Shown here: piece by piece, positions 47,871 to 59,600 of the stretch | How the letters are laid out: the number at the start of each line of letters is the position of its first letter | Position numbering within the stretch: position 1 is the first letter of the stretch | Assembly: GCA_947044365.1 (NCBI GenBank) | Contig: OX345636.1 | Span: forward strand, 15,115,115-15,179,114 | DNA length: 64,000 nt | Direction: 5' to 3' | From: Petrosia ficiformis | Taxonomy: Eukaryota; Porifera; Demospongiae; Haplosclerida; Petrosiidae | The notes under the pieces: generated by a model | Databases searched by the model: none | Seen by the model: the letters and a program-made list of their open reading frames with translations, nothing else | What the model was told of the DNA's origin: nothing | Program-made: the position numbers and the translations under genes

Positions 47871-48760
47871 AAGCATAAGCTCTAGTAACAATACACATAC
47901 TTACACTCTTTAACCATAAGCTTTAGTAGATAGACTAACAATACGCATACTTACACTCTTTAACCATAAGCTCCAGTAGATAGACTAACAATACACATAC
48001 ACATACTTATACTCTTTAACCATAAGCTCTAGTAGATAGACTAACAATACACATACTTACACTCTTTAGCCATAAGCTCTAGTAGATAGACTAACAATAC
48101 ACATACTTATACTCTTTAACCATAAGCTCTAGTAGATAGACTAACAATACACATACTTATACTCTTTAACCATAAGCTCTAGTAGATAGACTAACAATAC
48201 ACATACTTACACTCTTTAGCCATAAGCTCTAGTAGATAGACTAACAATACACATACTTATACTCTTTAACCATAAGCTCTAGTAGATAGACTAACAATAC
48301 ACATACTTATACTCTTTAACCATAAGCTCTAGTAGATACACTAACAATACACTATTTAGCCATAAGCTCTAGTAGATAGACTAACAATACACATACTTAC
48401 ACTCTTTAACCATAAGCTCTAGTAGATAGACTAACAATACACATACTTACACTCTTTAGCCATAAGCTCTAGTAGATAGACTAACAATACACATGCTTAA
48501 ACTCTTTAACCATAAGCTCTAGTAGATAGACTAACAATACACATACTTATACTCTTTAACCATAAGCTCTAGTAGATAGACTAACAATACACATACTTAC
48601 ACTCTTAAACCATAAGCTCTAGTAGATAGACTAACAATACACATACTTATACTCTTTAACCATAAGCTCTAGTAGATAGACTAACAATACACATACTTAT
48701 ACTTTTTAACCATAAGCTCTAGTAGATAGACTAACAATACACATACTTACACTCTTTGCT
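47871..48760. repeat. 50-bp satellite-like array, about 17 units
   Basis: The unit begins CATAAGCTCTAGTAGATAGA and ends TACTCTTTAAC (or TTAGC). It recurs every 50 bp from about 47,917, with one unit shortened near 48,330-48,360. Variants alternate (TTATACTC / TTACACTC), suggesting higher-order duplication of pairs or triplets. There is no spacer between units. Confidence 0.95.
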
Positions 48761-50676
48761 AATATTTTCTTACAAGACATTTTGATGGTTTTTTACTACT
48801 TCAGGTCTGTGCTGTAAGTATGTGCAATTACTCGTTCATGACATTTATTGGTACTGCAAATGTATAGAAATCACTATTGATGAAATCTTCAACCAGACAG
48901 GACCTTTGTTAGTCTGGTGTCCTTCACTTAGAGAAGTAAGGGTTTGGTACTGTAAAAAGCCTACCCAGTAGTACTAGCAACATATAAAGGAACATACACA
49001 CATGCATGTTAGCTACACTAGTGATGTTTGTACAATAAGTATACACAACACAACAGTAGGCTCCTAAAAGTAAAGTTAGCAATTACAAGAAAGAAATGTT
49101 ATTAATACTCAAATCATACTTTCACAAATTATATTGAAATGAAACGATGATGTCACAATGATTCTTATAAACTTACTCCAAAGACTTGTGCTTGTAGTCG
49201 GCTTTCGAGGTATGAATTGGAAGACGAAAGTCACAAATCTGTTCTTGAATACTCACTAAGACACTAACTCCAGACAGCCACACCCGCGCCGTAGGGCGTG
49301 CCGGTATGGGGATGAGACTTGGTGCATGTACCTGTGCGTGTGACTACAGTCAAGTAGACTAGTGACTTGTCTGCCAATGTCGAAAAGAACAAATGACTAC
49401 CTCTGATTAATATGGCCAGAAACTATCGTCCTAGTATTTGAACAGCAGCACTCCAGGCCCAGGATAGGGAGAAAGATAATGAAATGACATCCTTTGGAAT
49501 CCTTGGGGAGCCGACAAGAGAATAGGTTTCTTGTAAAGAATGTTTTTGCACAGGTAATTATTTAGTTAATCAAGAATTTGGCTCAATGTCGCCTGATATA
49601 CACTAAGTACATATACATATATAAATTATACATGTACTGTGTGTAGTCAATTAATAATACTGGTAACAATTGACTAACCAGGCCAGCCTATTCGTTTAAT
49701 ATGGCGCTATAGAAGTTATCTCAGCTGTATTTACTGAAAAGAATCAAAAGTTGTCTGGAAAACAATTATATTTGCAACATAATTATCATTATTTTTAATC
49801 CTGTAAGTATATAATTATTTTAATTTTATTATATACAATATTTTGAGAAGTAATTAAGAAATAAGTTCAAAATCTCAAGGTAGGCTAAAGCCTACCCTAG
49901 CCTACTACTAGTTACGCCCTTGCCTACAACATCTCAGCTACAAGCTTTCTGGGGTCTCAGAAGCCAGCAGAAGCAACCTCAGAGGACCTAAATTTTGGGA
50001 GCATACTCCAGACATTTCAAATTCAAATTAGATGGGCTAGGGCTTCAGCTTGAGCTTGACAAAATTTGACGGGCTTGAGCTTGTGCTGAAGCTCTTTTAT
50101 AAAGGGCTTGACCCAACCCTACCCACAAGCAGTGTGATTTGCATGATCGATTCTTTCCCCTCCCCAAACAAAATCCTGTAGGAAAGCCTTATATGTATGT
50201 ATGAATTTACGCAATAGCTATTTTAATTAAGTGTCTACATAAATTACATGCAGAACCACTGGTGTACCCAGCCTTGAGAGCTATATGTAGGATTAGTAAG
50301 TAGATTAAAGATATTTGATCCTCAAGGATCAAATATCGTGTGTATCTGTGCCTGAAATGACGTCCAGCAATTGGCCAGATATTTGCCTCTGTCTGGACGA
50401 AATTGCATTTGACTGGACAAATTGTCTGATTAGTTATAAGAAGAATACAGAACATAAGTACAGTAATGTAAACTATAGTCAAGAGCAGTCATGGCCTAGT
50501 GGATATCTCATAAACTTAAGTAGGTTCGTGAGACGTGCTATTTTTTCCGGACAGAATTCGCAACTTACTGGTCAAATATTGTTTTGTCCAGGTGTTTCTG
50601 CTTGTCACTTTAAAAAACTATTTTGAGCACTGAGTGTGTGTATATGTACACATGTATATGATATTTCTAATTACAT
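48761..50676. other. Non-coding DNA
   Basis: I see no supported gene, transposon ends or arrays here. The stretch is less rich in TACATGTA than its surroundings. Confidence 0.45.
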
Positions 50677-52493
50677 TTTAGGATCCACAGTTAACTAACT
50701 AGTTGCATCGTACATTGCTGAGAGTTCTTGATAATGACATGTTACCTGTGTATCTTGATGTACTGCAAGTTCTTAAATCAAAGGTACTTAAAATTATTAC
50801 ATAACATGTAAGTGAGAATCAGAATGAGAGAATATTATATATGTGGATGTGAAGAAAGTAGAATGGAGCGAAGAAAGAACAATAAACTGATTGGATAGAC
50901 AGACAGATAGAGGGAGACAAGAAAACACAAAAACAGGAAGAGACAAAAAGAGAGACAGACAGACAGACACAGAGAGAGATGGACAGACAGACACTATCAT
51001 TTTTGTGTTTTTGTTGAACTCGAACATTGTCATTCTTTCACTTGATCTTTGTTGTGGATTGTAGTACATATAATTATAATTCTTGGTTGACAGGATTAAT
51101 ATTTGCAAAAAGATATATTATTAAAAATTACTGCATGTGACATTTCAACCTTTTGGGACTTCTTTTGAAGAAGCCCCGAATGGTGAAACATCGTGTGCAG
51201 TTTTGTCTTATTTCCTTGAGTGACAGACAGAGAGACAAAGAAATAAAGATAGACAAAGAGAGAGATGACTAGAGACAAAGATAGTGACAGACAGAGACAA
51301 AGAAATAGAGATAGACAAAGAGAGAGATGACTAGAGACAAAGATAGTGACAGACAGAGACAAAGAAATAGAGATAGACAAAGAGAGAGATGACTAGAGAC
51401 AAAGATAGTGACAGACTGAAATAGACAAACAACAATAACAGAGAGAGCCGTCAGAGTAATTTATATCTGTAGTGTCCTTCGTTGATTAAACAAATGGTAC
51501 ACAGAGGGCCTCCTTGAGAGGGTACCAATGAAGCTATTAAAAAGACCTTGGAGTACTGTCGTAAGTCTTGCACCAATGGATAAACAGGTAAATAATATTA
51601 AATATTGTTTAATAACGTAATATCACATTTATTTAGCTGCATACTCAGACATTATTTAAACACATTGCTGACCACATTGCTGACTAAGTCAAGCTCATCT
51701 CACAGCATTCTTCTAGTACATGTACATGTAGTTTGGTGTCTATAGTTCATCAGATCCGTCATGCATAGTATTGGAAAACGTGTTTTAAAAAGAGACCTCA
51801 AAATTTTGATTAATTTTGTTTTTTCAAGTTTTATATATAATAATATTTTAGATTAGTATTCTGACCTTTAAAGGGAATAAAGGTCTGGGTTAACACCTTG
51901 CTTATCACTTTGTAAAAGCTCTTATTTCATGGGTGTGGAAATATTGAGAAAACTGCAGGACCATTCTATTTATTTCCAGCATTGCCATCAAAATCTCATG
52001 AATATCATTATGTGGTTCATTTAGGGTAGGGTTGCGGTTCTCTTGTTGTTGGAGGAGTTCAATCAGTATCAAAGTGATCTTATTCTTTGATAGCAATTTT
52101 AAACATCACTCGACCATTCAGCCCATTTTCACCACTCTTTATTGTCTTGCTCCTGGTATACTTACAATGTATATACAGTTCAGTTTCAATTTACCAAACA
52201 TTCACCAGACAGTGTCCCTGTATGACTGACTGCCTGTTTCTATGCCAATATTTTAATCACTTAATTTTTTTCAGGTTCATTTTGATTCAGCTTTTCTGTT
52301 TGTGACAATCCCTCATATCACTTGCCTCTTAGTCCCCGGGGAAGAACATGGCACCTTTAGCAGACACAATTTAGTGCAATTGTTAAAGTATTCCTGGTTG
52401 TCCCTCCAGACTATTTGAGAGAAAGTGGACATGATGTATTGCTAAAGGAATCATTGGAGACAATATTTCAATGTACCATGACAAGAGTATTAG
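50677..52493 (+). pseudogene. Decayed multi-exon gene of unknown identity
   Basis: Three exon-like segments in order on the plus strand look once-coding. At about 50,682-50,782, after ACATTTTAG, the text reads DPQLTN, a stop, then LHRTLLRVLDNDMLPVYLDV to LKSK before GTACTT. At about 51,494-51,590 it reads KWYTEGLLERVPMKLLKRPW then STVVSLAPMDKQ before GTAAAT, with a stop shortly upstream. At about 52,275-52,495, after TTTTTTTCAG, a stop-interrupted frame reads AIVKVFLVVPPDYLRESGHD then LLKESLETIFQCTMTRVLE before GTGTGTG. Helical, Leu-rich text suggests a repeat or scaffold protein, but I do not recognise the family. Stops in each segment imply loss of function. Confidence 0.4.
51190..51415. 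repeat. 62-bp purine-rich tandem repeat
   Basis: GATGACTAGAGACAAAG recurs at 51,264, 51,326 and 51,388, exactly 62 bp apart, within a GACAGA/GACAAAGA-rich tract. Confidence 0.92.
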
Positions 52494-52554
52494 AGGTGTG
52501 TGGGTCAGTATGTGATGTGTATATAATGACGTCATGAGCGCTCATGACATAATT

Positions 52555-52881
52555 TAAGGTTGTACCTATACCATTTAGCCCATCCAATCTGATACTGATA
52601 CTTAAATTTTGTGTATCTGCTGATCCAGATACTGATATCGTTGCTACCATACCCATAAAAATTAATAATTAAAATCATGTGTTCCCGATATAACGTCAGT
52701 GTTTCTGATGAAAGCAAAGCAGTTTGTAGTGTTTTCAAAGTGAAAATTTTTATAGAGGCGAACAAAGCACAAAGAAAGTATAAAAATATACATGTAAATA
52801 ATTACCACCGATTCTACCTATACCAGAATGTTGAGTATAGGCACCTATAGCAGTACCAATGCCAGTATAGGTACAACCTTA
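52555..52881. mobile_element. hAT-like MITE with TAAGGTTGTACCTATAC ends
   Basis: The ends TAAGGTTGTACCTATAC and GTATAGGTACAACCTTA are exact inverses. They are flanked by a perfect 8-bp duplication, ACATAATT (52,547-52,554 and 52,882-52,889). The element is 327 bp with no coding capacity. It lies just downstream of the decayed gene. Confidence 0.92.
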
Positions 52882-53122
52882 ACATAATTATGCCAGGGTT
52901 TCATTTAAGGGGGGGTGGACAGGGCCCCATCCTTGCTAGAGTCTTGTATTCTTTCAGTTTCGATTTGTGTTCTGTTGTACATGCACACATACATACATAA
53001 CCTGTTATACATCATAGGTACATGTACCTGCCTGTTGTACATCATAGGTACCTGCCTGTTGTACATGCATCATAGGTACCTACATACATCGTATGTATGT
53101 ATGTATGTATATATGTATGTAC

Positions 53123-53453
53123 TGGTGCTGGGACTTAATAATCGAAATATAGATAATCGTTATCAATATAGCACATTTAGTGATAATCGATATTGTGACC
53201 AGATATCGATTTGTACTTATGCGCATGTGCATTCAGTACAAGGCATTCTTTTTTTTTAAAAAACATCCTAGTAACTTAACTTACAAGTGGTTTTGTATTT
53301 GGTACATGATACGCAAATTATCTATTTTCATGTTAATTAGTGGGAGGTCTTTCCTGTCAAGTTATTAATTACTTCCTCTGATATAATTGATAATCAATCG
53401 ATATTGGGTGCACTTATAATCGATATTGGTGTCTCTACCAATTCCCAGCAATA
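53123..53453. mobile_element. Probable hAT-like MITE with TGCTGGGA ends
   Basis: The ends TGGTGCTGGGA and TCCCAGCAATA pair in 9 of 11 positions. GTATGTAC flanks both sides (53,115-53,122 and 53,454-53,461), but it lies in TATG-rich DNA, so the duplication is less decisive. The interior has repeated ATAATCGATAT motifs. Confidence 0.62.
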
Positions 53454-53514
53454 GTATGTACGTATGTATGTAATAGGTAGGTAGGTATTGTGTTTATAGT
53501 AGCTACATATGATG

Positions 53515-53882
53515 TATGAATTACTTGATGAACTACTTGATGAACTGATTGATGAACTACTTGATGAACTACTTGATGAACTACTTGATGAACTGATTGA
53601 TGAACTACTTGATGAACTAATTGATGAACTGATTGATGAACTACTTGATGAACTACTTGATGAACTACTTGATGAACTGATTGATGAACTGATTGATGAA
53701 CTACTTGATGAACTACTTGATGAACTGATTGATGAACTACTTGATGAACTAATTGATGAACTGATTGATGAACTACTTGATGAACTACTTGATGAACTAA
53801 TTGATGAACTGATTGATGAACTACTTGATGAACTACTTGATGAACTAATTGATGAACTGATTGATGAACTACTTGATGAACA
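53515..53882. repeat. 12-bp coding-like minisatellite, about 31 units
   Basis: Alternating units GAACTACTTGAT, GAACTGATTGAT and GAACTAATTGAT fill this block. Because 12 is a multiple of three, frames stay open: plus-strand text is (L/I)DEL repeated, and minus-strand frames read VHQ or SSS-type repeats. Units occur in a higher-order pattern of three variants. I treat it as a minisatellite rather than a gene. Confidence 0.95.
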
Positions 53883-54290
53883 TACATACATACAACAATG
53901 ATGTCTAATACATACATACATACATTTAAGGCAAATGATGTCTAATACATACATACATACATTACATACATACATAAGCAAATGATGTCTAATACATACA
54001 TACATACATAAGCAAATGATGTCTAATACATAGTTACATACCATACACACATACATACATATGTACATACATTTAAGGCAAGAGCAAATGATGTCTAATA
54101 CATACATACATACATTACATACATTTAAGGCAAATGATGTCTATTACATACCATACATACATACATACATACATACATACCATACATACATACGTAGTAC
54201 ATGCATACATACCATACATACATACATACATACATACATACATACCATACATACATACATACATACATACATACATACACACACACATGG
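53883..54290. repeat. CATA microsatellite with interspersed 24-bp motif
   Basis: Long (CATA)n runs are interrupted at least five times by GCAAATGATGTCTAATACAT or a close variant. This looks like a decayed compound array, followed by a short CA run. Confidence 0.92.
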
Positions 54291-54377
54291 CATGTTCAGT
54301 CTGTCTGCATTAGAGTCCAACTTCATCTTCTTTTTGAAGAGTGACATCCTGGAGATATCATGCTTGTCACCTAAATA
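54291..54377 (-). other. Exon-like segment
   Basis: After an ATATTTAG acceptor (minus strand), one frame reads GDKHDISRMSLFKKKMKLDS then NADRLNMPC and runs into the microsatellite. It could be an exon eroded by microsatellite growth, or chance. No family recognised. Confidence 0.25.
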
Positions 54378-55084
54378 TATTGTAACAATTCTTATAATAG
54401 CTGAACTGTTGAACTGAAACATTAACCAGCTTATATAGGTAACACTTGGGAGACATATTGACTCATACACAACAAAAAACTTGAGACATATTGATTGATA
54501 TATAACATAGAATAATAAAAGTCCTTACAATTAAAATACACATGTATGGGAGTTCCCCAAATGGCTTAGATAATATTCAGTTTACTTTCTACAACAATAA
54601 CGTACTACATGAGGAAAATGTTCTGCACTGTAGAGAGTGTTATTATTTCAAATGCAGTAAGATTCTGAGTTTATAAACTGTGCTGCTAATTGAATATTGT
54701 TATTAACACATTCAGGAGTTTAGCTAAAGCACTGTGGCCCACCATCCCCTTTCTTGTTCAAAATTCAAATGACATAATTACTAAAATTTATTAAACTCTT
54801 GGTGTTGTCAGATTCTGCTTCTTTGGAGCTGTAGCTAGAAATGTGGTATTAATTATAAAAATGTCATACTATTTTTTGTCATTATTATTAAACTCATGAT
54901 TGTGAATATTCAAAGTATAATAATGTGCATGATTTGTATAAATAAGTGTTTTTAACCATTAGTGATATTTTGGTTTAAAAAAATGAACAGAAATAATAAT
55001 AATAATATTAGTATTTAGTATAACATGGATTTACCATCTTTAAAGATATACGTAGACTATGTACAATGTAACATATTATATGTA

Positions 55085-55471
55085 TTATTTTGTAACAAAT
55101 AACGAGTTTTTCTTGTTTCTTTGGCTTTCCTGTTTTGCATCTACCATATATGAATCTTTATCAACTGCATTTTGATGATTGTGGGCCGCCACCACAATGG
55201 CAACACATTGACTGTCCCAGTTAAACAAGTGGTATCTACATGTATTACATGAGATTACCAGTTCTCTGTCTTGTCCAGTATATTCTTCTCCCTGAATCAG
55301 TTTTGTTGATTGATTTCTGATTCCTTGATTTCTGATTCCTTGATTTTCTCTCCATATTAGCCAATATATTACAGAAACTACTACTAACACACAGATAGAA
55401 AGCAAGCACTGTATTATCCACATATCTGGAAGTGTTGGAGGCATTTCTTTTGTATGTTTACAACCAGATAT
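55085..55471 (-). CDS. Terminal exon of a single-pass membrane protein (unknown)
   Basis: After a strong polypyrimidine acceptor (CTTTTTTTCTTTGTAG), a phase-0 frame reads ISGCKHTKEMPPTLPDM. It then has one membrane helix (IIQCLLSICVLVVVSVIYWL) followed by a basic stop-transfer (WRENQ) and a cytoplasmic tail of about 90 residues ending at the stop at 55,085. The tail has a short duplication (NQGIRNQGIRNQ) and a CNTCRYHLFNWDSQC cluster. An internal ATG at 55,444 gives a 119-residue product. Upstream extracellular exons were not found before the retroelement, so it may be partial. A receptor tail is plausible, but the family is unknown. Confidence 0.42.
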   Translation of the reverse strand: MSGCKHTKEMPPTLPDMWIIQCLLSICVLVVVSVIYWLIWRENQGIRNQGIRNQSTKLIQGEEYTGQDRELVISCNTCRYHLFNWDSQCVAIVVAAHNHQNAVDKDSYMVDAKQESQRNKKNSLFVTK

Positions 55472-55479
55472 CTACAAAG

Positions 55480-56505
55480 AAAAAAAGAGAATAAAATACA
55501 CTTTGTTACTATTACTGTAAATAAAATTTCAGTGTTTAGTTTTCAAATGTTGCTACTTGTTGTGCAAACTACTGCAGAATATCTTGTTCTGATGCTGTGT
55601 ATTACTAACTGAGGTAATATCTTTCACTTGACAAAAGTGACAAAGCTCTTCCATATTGCACCTCTTTTGTCTTCCTTCGTCTGCTCTTATGTTTCTCAGC
55701 ATGTATAGTGGTTATAATTTGTACTTAACTACTTGAGATCTATTAAATGCAGCCGCACTAAATAAATTGCTTTTCTATACTGGCTATACTGTAGTCATAG
55801 CAACAACCAGCAGCCTTTCCAATTCCCACAAATTTTACTGATAGCTATGGCCATTGCTCAGTCCCATAATTGTTATGTAACTTCTCTTACCATGCAGTAT
55901 CTTTATTTTTTGTAGTTGGCACTATTTGAACATACAATATTGAAAAATAAACTCACTATTGTTCCTGACACTTGGATCTTGATGGATGAATATTTGCGCA
56001 CAAGTGACTGTTTATAATTATAATAATTATTATTAATTAACAATATTCACATATTGGCAAGCTGTCAAATTCATTTGGTCTTTCAACTTACCTTACTACA
56101 GAATTATTCTGTAATTTATGGCTTTCATAGAAGCCATTGTTGTCTGAGTTAGACAACTAAATCTGTAGATGTATGTCTGTATGTATGTATATGACTATGT
56201 ATGTATGTAAGTACCCAATTTTCAGGTATAGTTTAGATAACTAAAAGTCACAATGCCTTACCAAAAGGAAAGGGGTGTTATAGTTATCATTAGATAACTG
56301 AATCAACACTAGTGACAATAGGCAACATGTTCTTTCTAATAAACTGCAATAGCCATTAGTTGTAAATCTCTTTAGGATACTGGACTATAGATAACATTTG
56401 TGTTAAGGTTTATATAAGGGTTTTATGCTTGTACCATGTCTTAATCTTGTTGTAATTTATGTACATGTTCCCATAATTGTATTGCTAATACTCAAACTAA
56501 ATGTC
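55480..56505. other. Non-coding DNA
   Basis: No gene supported. Positions 56,222-56,312 are a fragment of the TAGTGTTGTTTTAGT MITE family. Confidence 0.45.
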
Positions 56506-56612
56506 TCAAAGGAAAAGTTATAAATGTCTACATACAACTTGATACAAGTGCTTCAAAATATCATTCATGTTCGCCTTGACCTCATCAGTCACACCCTTGG
56601 CATGGAGTATGT
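56506..56612. repeat. 107-bp direct repeat, left copy
   Basis: Base-for-base identical to 59,883-59,989 (starts TCAAAGGAAAAG, ends GGCATGGAGTATGT). Both copies are followed by AATCTATTATTATT, here after an extra GTTCTTAGT. Identity suggests it arose with a recent retroelement insertion as an unusually long target duplication. It contains an ATG with a 29-codon open stretch and a GTATGT donor-like end, so the target may have been an exon. Confidence 0.92.
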
Positions 56613-56625
56613 GTTCTTAGTAATC

Positions 56626-56662
<37 letters not shown>

Positions 56663-59600
56663 GTTATTATTATTTTTTAATAATAATAATAATGATAATA
56701 CTAACGATAATATTATAAGAACAATTAGAATAGAATAATAATAATAATAATAATAATAAAGTAATATTATTCTAAAACATAATAATTAGGAAGAACTGAA
56801 ATAAAAATAAAATTTACCAGGTTAGATTGTCAGTTAAGGTAAGATAAATGGCTTTCGGCCACCTGAAGGTCGAAAGCAGAGTTGAGAATTGGGTTAGTTC
56901 TTGATGAACGTACTCCTCTAATGCACATTATAGCTGCTCTCAACAGAGCGAAACTGAGACGACATCTCAAGAGACCCATTGTAACGGAAAGAGACTTGTC
57001 GTGTTTTTTTCCGATAGTTTCTCAGCTAGGTGCCTATAGAAAGAATATGTGATCTTGGACATGCCCCCTGTTGCTGAGAAGATGAGTGGGACAAAAGAGG
57101 AGTGTTCAATATCAATTATACGTTGTTCATAAAGACGTCGTTTATCGTTTTCCTGTCGGCGATATGTTTTTATTAGTGAAGTCTCCATATTAGTTTTAGC
57201 AAAGGGGTTAAACATTCTCACGTCGAAATATGTTTTTTCAAAACGACCACCCCACACTCCATTGGCAGCTATATCTAAACGTGCATTAGGCTCTCTGTTT
57301 GCAGTTTGAAGAGCTAATTGTTCGCCGGTGAGAGGTTGAAGGTGAGGTTCGATCTCCACATTTGAACAGACCTCAGATAAGAGAGAGGCGGTGATGTCTC
57401 TAATTTTGTTATGGCAAATTGAAGGGAAACCACCTTTGGGGCAAGAGAGAGTGTGTTCTACCGAGAAAGGTTGCCCGCAGGTACAGGTGGAAGGACTATC
57501 CAGAATGGTCCATCCATATCGGAGGTGAATGGCATCTCTGAATGCAGATTTGTGAAGATGGAAACTGTGAGATTTTAGAGGCAAAGCTGACAGCCAATTG
57601 GAGGCCCCTTTCTCCATACTCAAGTTTAGGCTATGCTGGGACATGGGATCAAGCTGAGCATTCAAATCTGTGGCAAAATTGGCTAAAGTCAGTAAGCGCT
57701 CTGAGGTAATAGTAGATTTGATCTCTTGTTGTTTAGCTGAGACTCCGATAGGATCAAAGCTTTTAAAATCAGAGAAATAATGATCAATGAGAGGAGAGCA
57801 GATGTGTTGAGAGATCTGATACAAACTAGGGAGGTATAGAGCTGGATTAATGAGGTTTAGACCCCCTAGTCTAAATGGGAGAGATAGAAGATTGCGAGTG
57901 GCATCGTTAAGGTGTTTAGTGCCCGTTAGAACAGGGACAAGTTTGTCACGGATAAGGGTTTCCAATTGTTGAAACGGGTTGGTCTCTGTTGCTAAAGATG
58001 TTATATCAGTGACCCTAGAGAAATGGTTCCAACTAGCAGAAATATCATGAGTGAAGGCTGCAAAGGCAGCATGGGGTTCAGACTCAGCCACTTCAACTAG
58101 ATTGATAACTTCCTCTGACCACAACTGAACTTTCTGAAAAATGGTGTCTCTAATAAATGATTCTGAGCTGATGGCACCTCCAAGATATTGAACTCCATCG
58201 GAGACTATCTTTATTTTAGTATCAGCAAAGACCATTTCTGAGCGAGGTAGAGAGCTGGGTTTAACAACCAGGTGAGTCTTCTTGCTGTTCGGGAAATACC
58301 CAAACTTGGGGCCGAGCCTACACAGCTCATCCCACCAGGCTCTCAGATTTTCTAAATTACCACCTGCAGTGGAATCATCCGCATACCAAATTTGTTGGGT
58401 GTTGTAAGACTCAAGATGTTTAATCAGGGGCTGGATTCCGATTGCGTACATAGCCATTCCCAGTGGGTTTCCTTGCGTAGTCCCTTCTTTAGAGGTGAGA
58501 GTTTCTCCATTAACAAATAATGAGACTGGGTCCCTGTAAGTATTTATTAAGATTGGGGCAAGAGCTGGACATATATTTGGGAGATTGATTAGAGTAGTTG
58601 CACGATTCAGACTATTAAAAGCATTGGTGGCATCCACAAATAGAGAGGCTTCGTTGATTTCAAATACCGTGGACATACAATGTACAGCTGCTTCACACCC
58701 TCCATTCAACCCTGCGCAAAACGGACGGCCAGCCACAGATTCCATAACATCCAATTTCACAATCTTCATTACTGCCTTTCCTATTATCCTACGGCAAACC
58801 TCTACCACCCCAATAGGTCTCACTCCGGGGAGTTTGTCCAGGGGGATTAGGCGACATGGATTAAATGCAGAGAGACAAGATGGATCTACATAGTTGGAAC
58901 ATATTCTGCATCCAAATGAGGCTAGGGATCTACAGAGAGTGACAGAGTTCTTTCCATAGCAGGTACACCAACCTTTGTCAGAACCCTCAGTAATGACATC
59001 TGAAAGATTGAGCACTCCTCCACCTCCAGTTGTGGATAGGCAGCGAATTGCGTCCTTTACTTTTCCTTTTGTCATAAATTGAGTAAACCTTCTAGAACGA
59101 TTGTTTTTCCGAGTGTTTTTCCGAGTATTATGTTGATTAAGTGGTAGATGACGTTGGATGCAGTTTCCTTCCTTGAGTAGTTCACGGATCCCGTCAGCAG
59201 TACCCCACAGGGGCAGCTGGCGTTCCAAGCAGTCGATGTGCTCTCTTGGCTTCGATTTATAATGTGGTCTTTGGAGAATAAGAGATGGAAAGAGCATGGC
59301 AGACATAATGGCAGAGTCCTCTTGAGCTGATTCCAGTGCATAAATGTCAAAAAATTTAGCCAGTTTCATGACAAATTGAGCAGCTACATTCCCCATGGGA
59401 AGAGGAAAGAGATTAGACTTCCAATGGACAACCTGATCATAGGCAGACTTTATTACTAGCCTATAGTCGTTATCTGGTGGAGAATGTGCATGGCAAAATG
59501 AAGGGAGATTCTGAGTAAGTTCATGCGTGGTAGCATCAAAATGGCCGTGGCCTCCATCCACGACTTGTTGAGGCGAGTGTTGAAGAGAAGAAAGAGTGGT

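Noticed and set aside
47871..48760. CRISPR-like regular array
   Set aside because: Units are contiguous with no unique spacers, and the DNA is clearly from a eukaryote.
50797..51380. Leu/Ser-rich minus-strand frames
   Set aside because: They are shadows of GACAGA/GAGACA purine-rich repeats and the 62-bp array.
53394..54107. Long Ser/Ile-rich and VHQ-repeat frames on the minus strand
   Set aside because: These are translations of the 12-bp minisatellite and CATA microsatellite, without start context or neighbouring exons.
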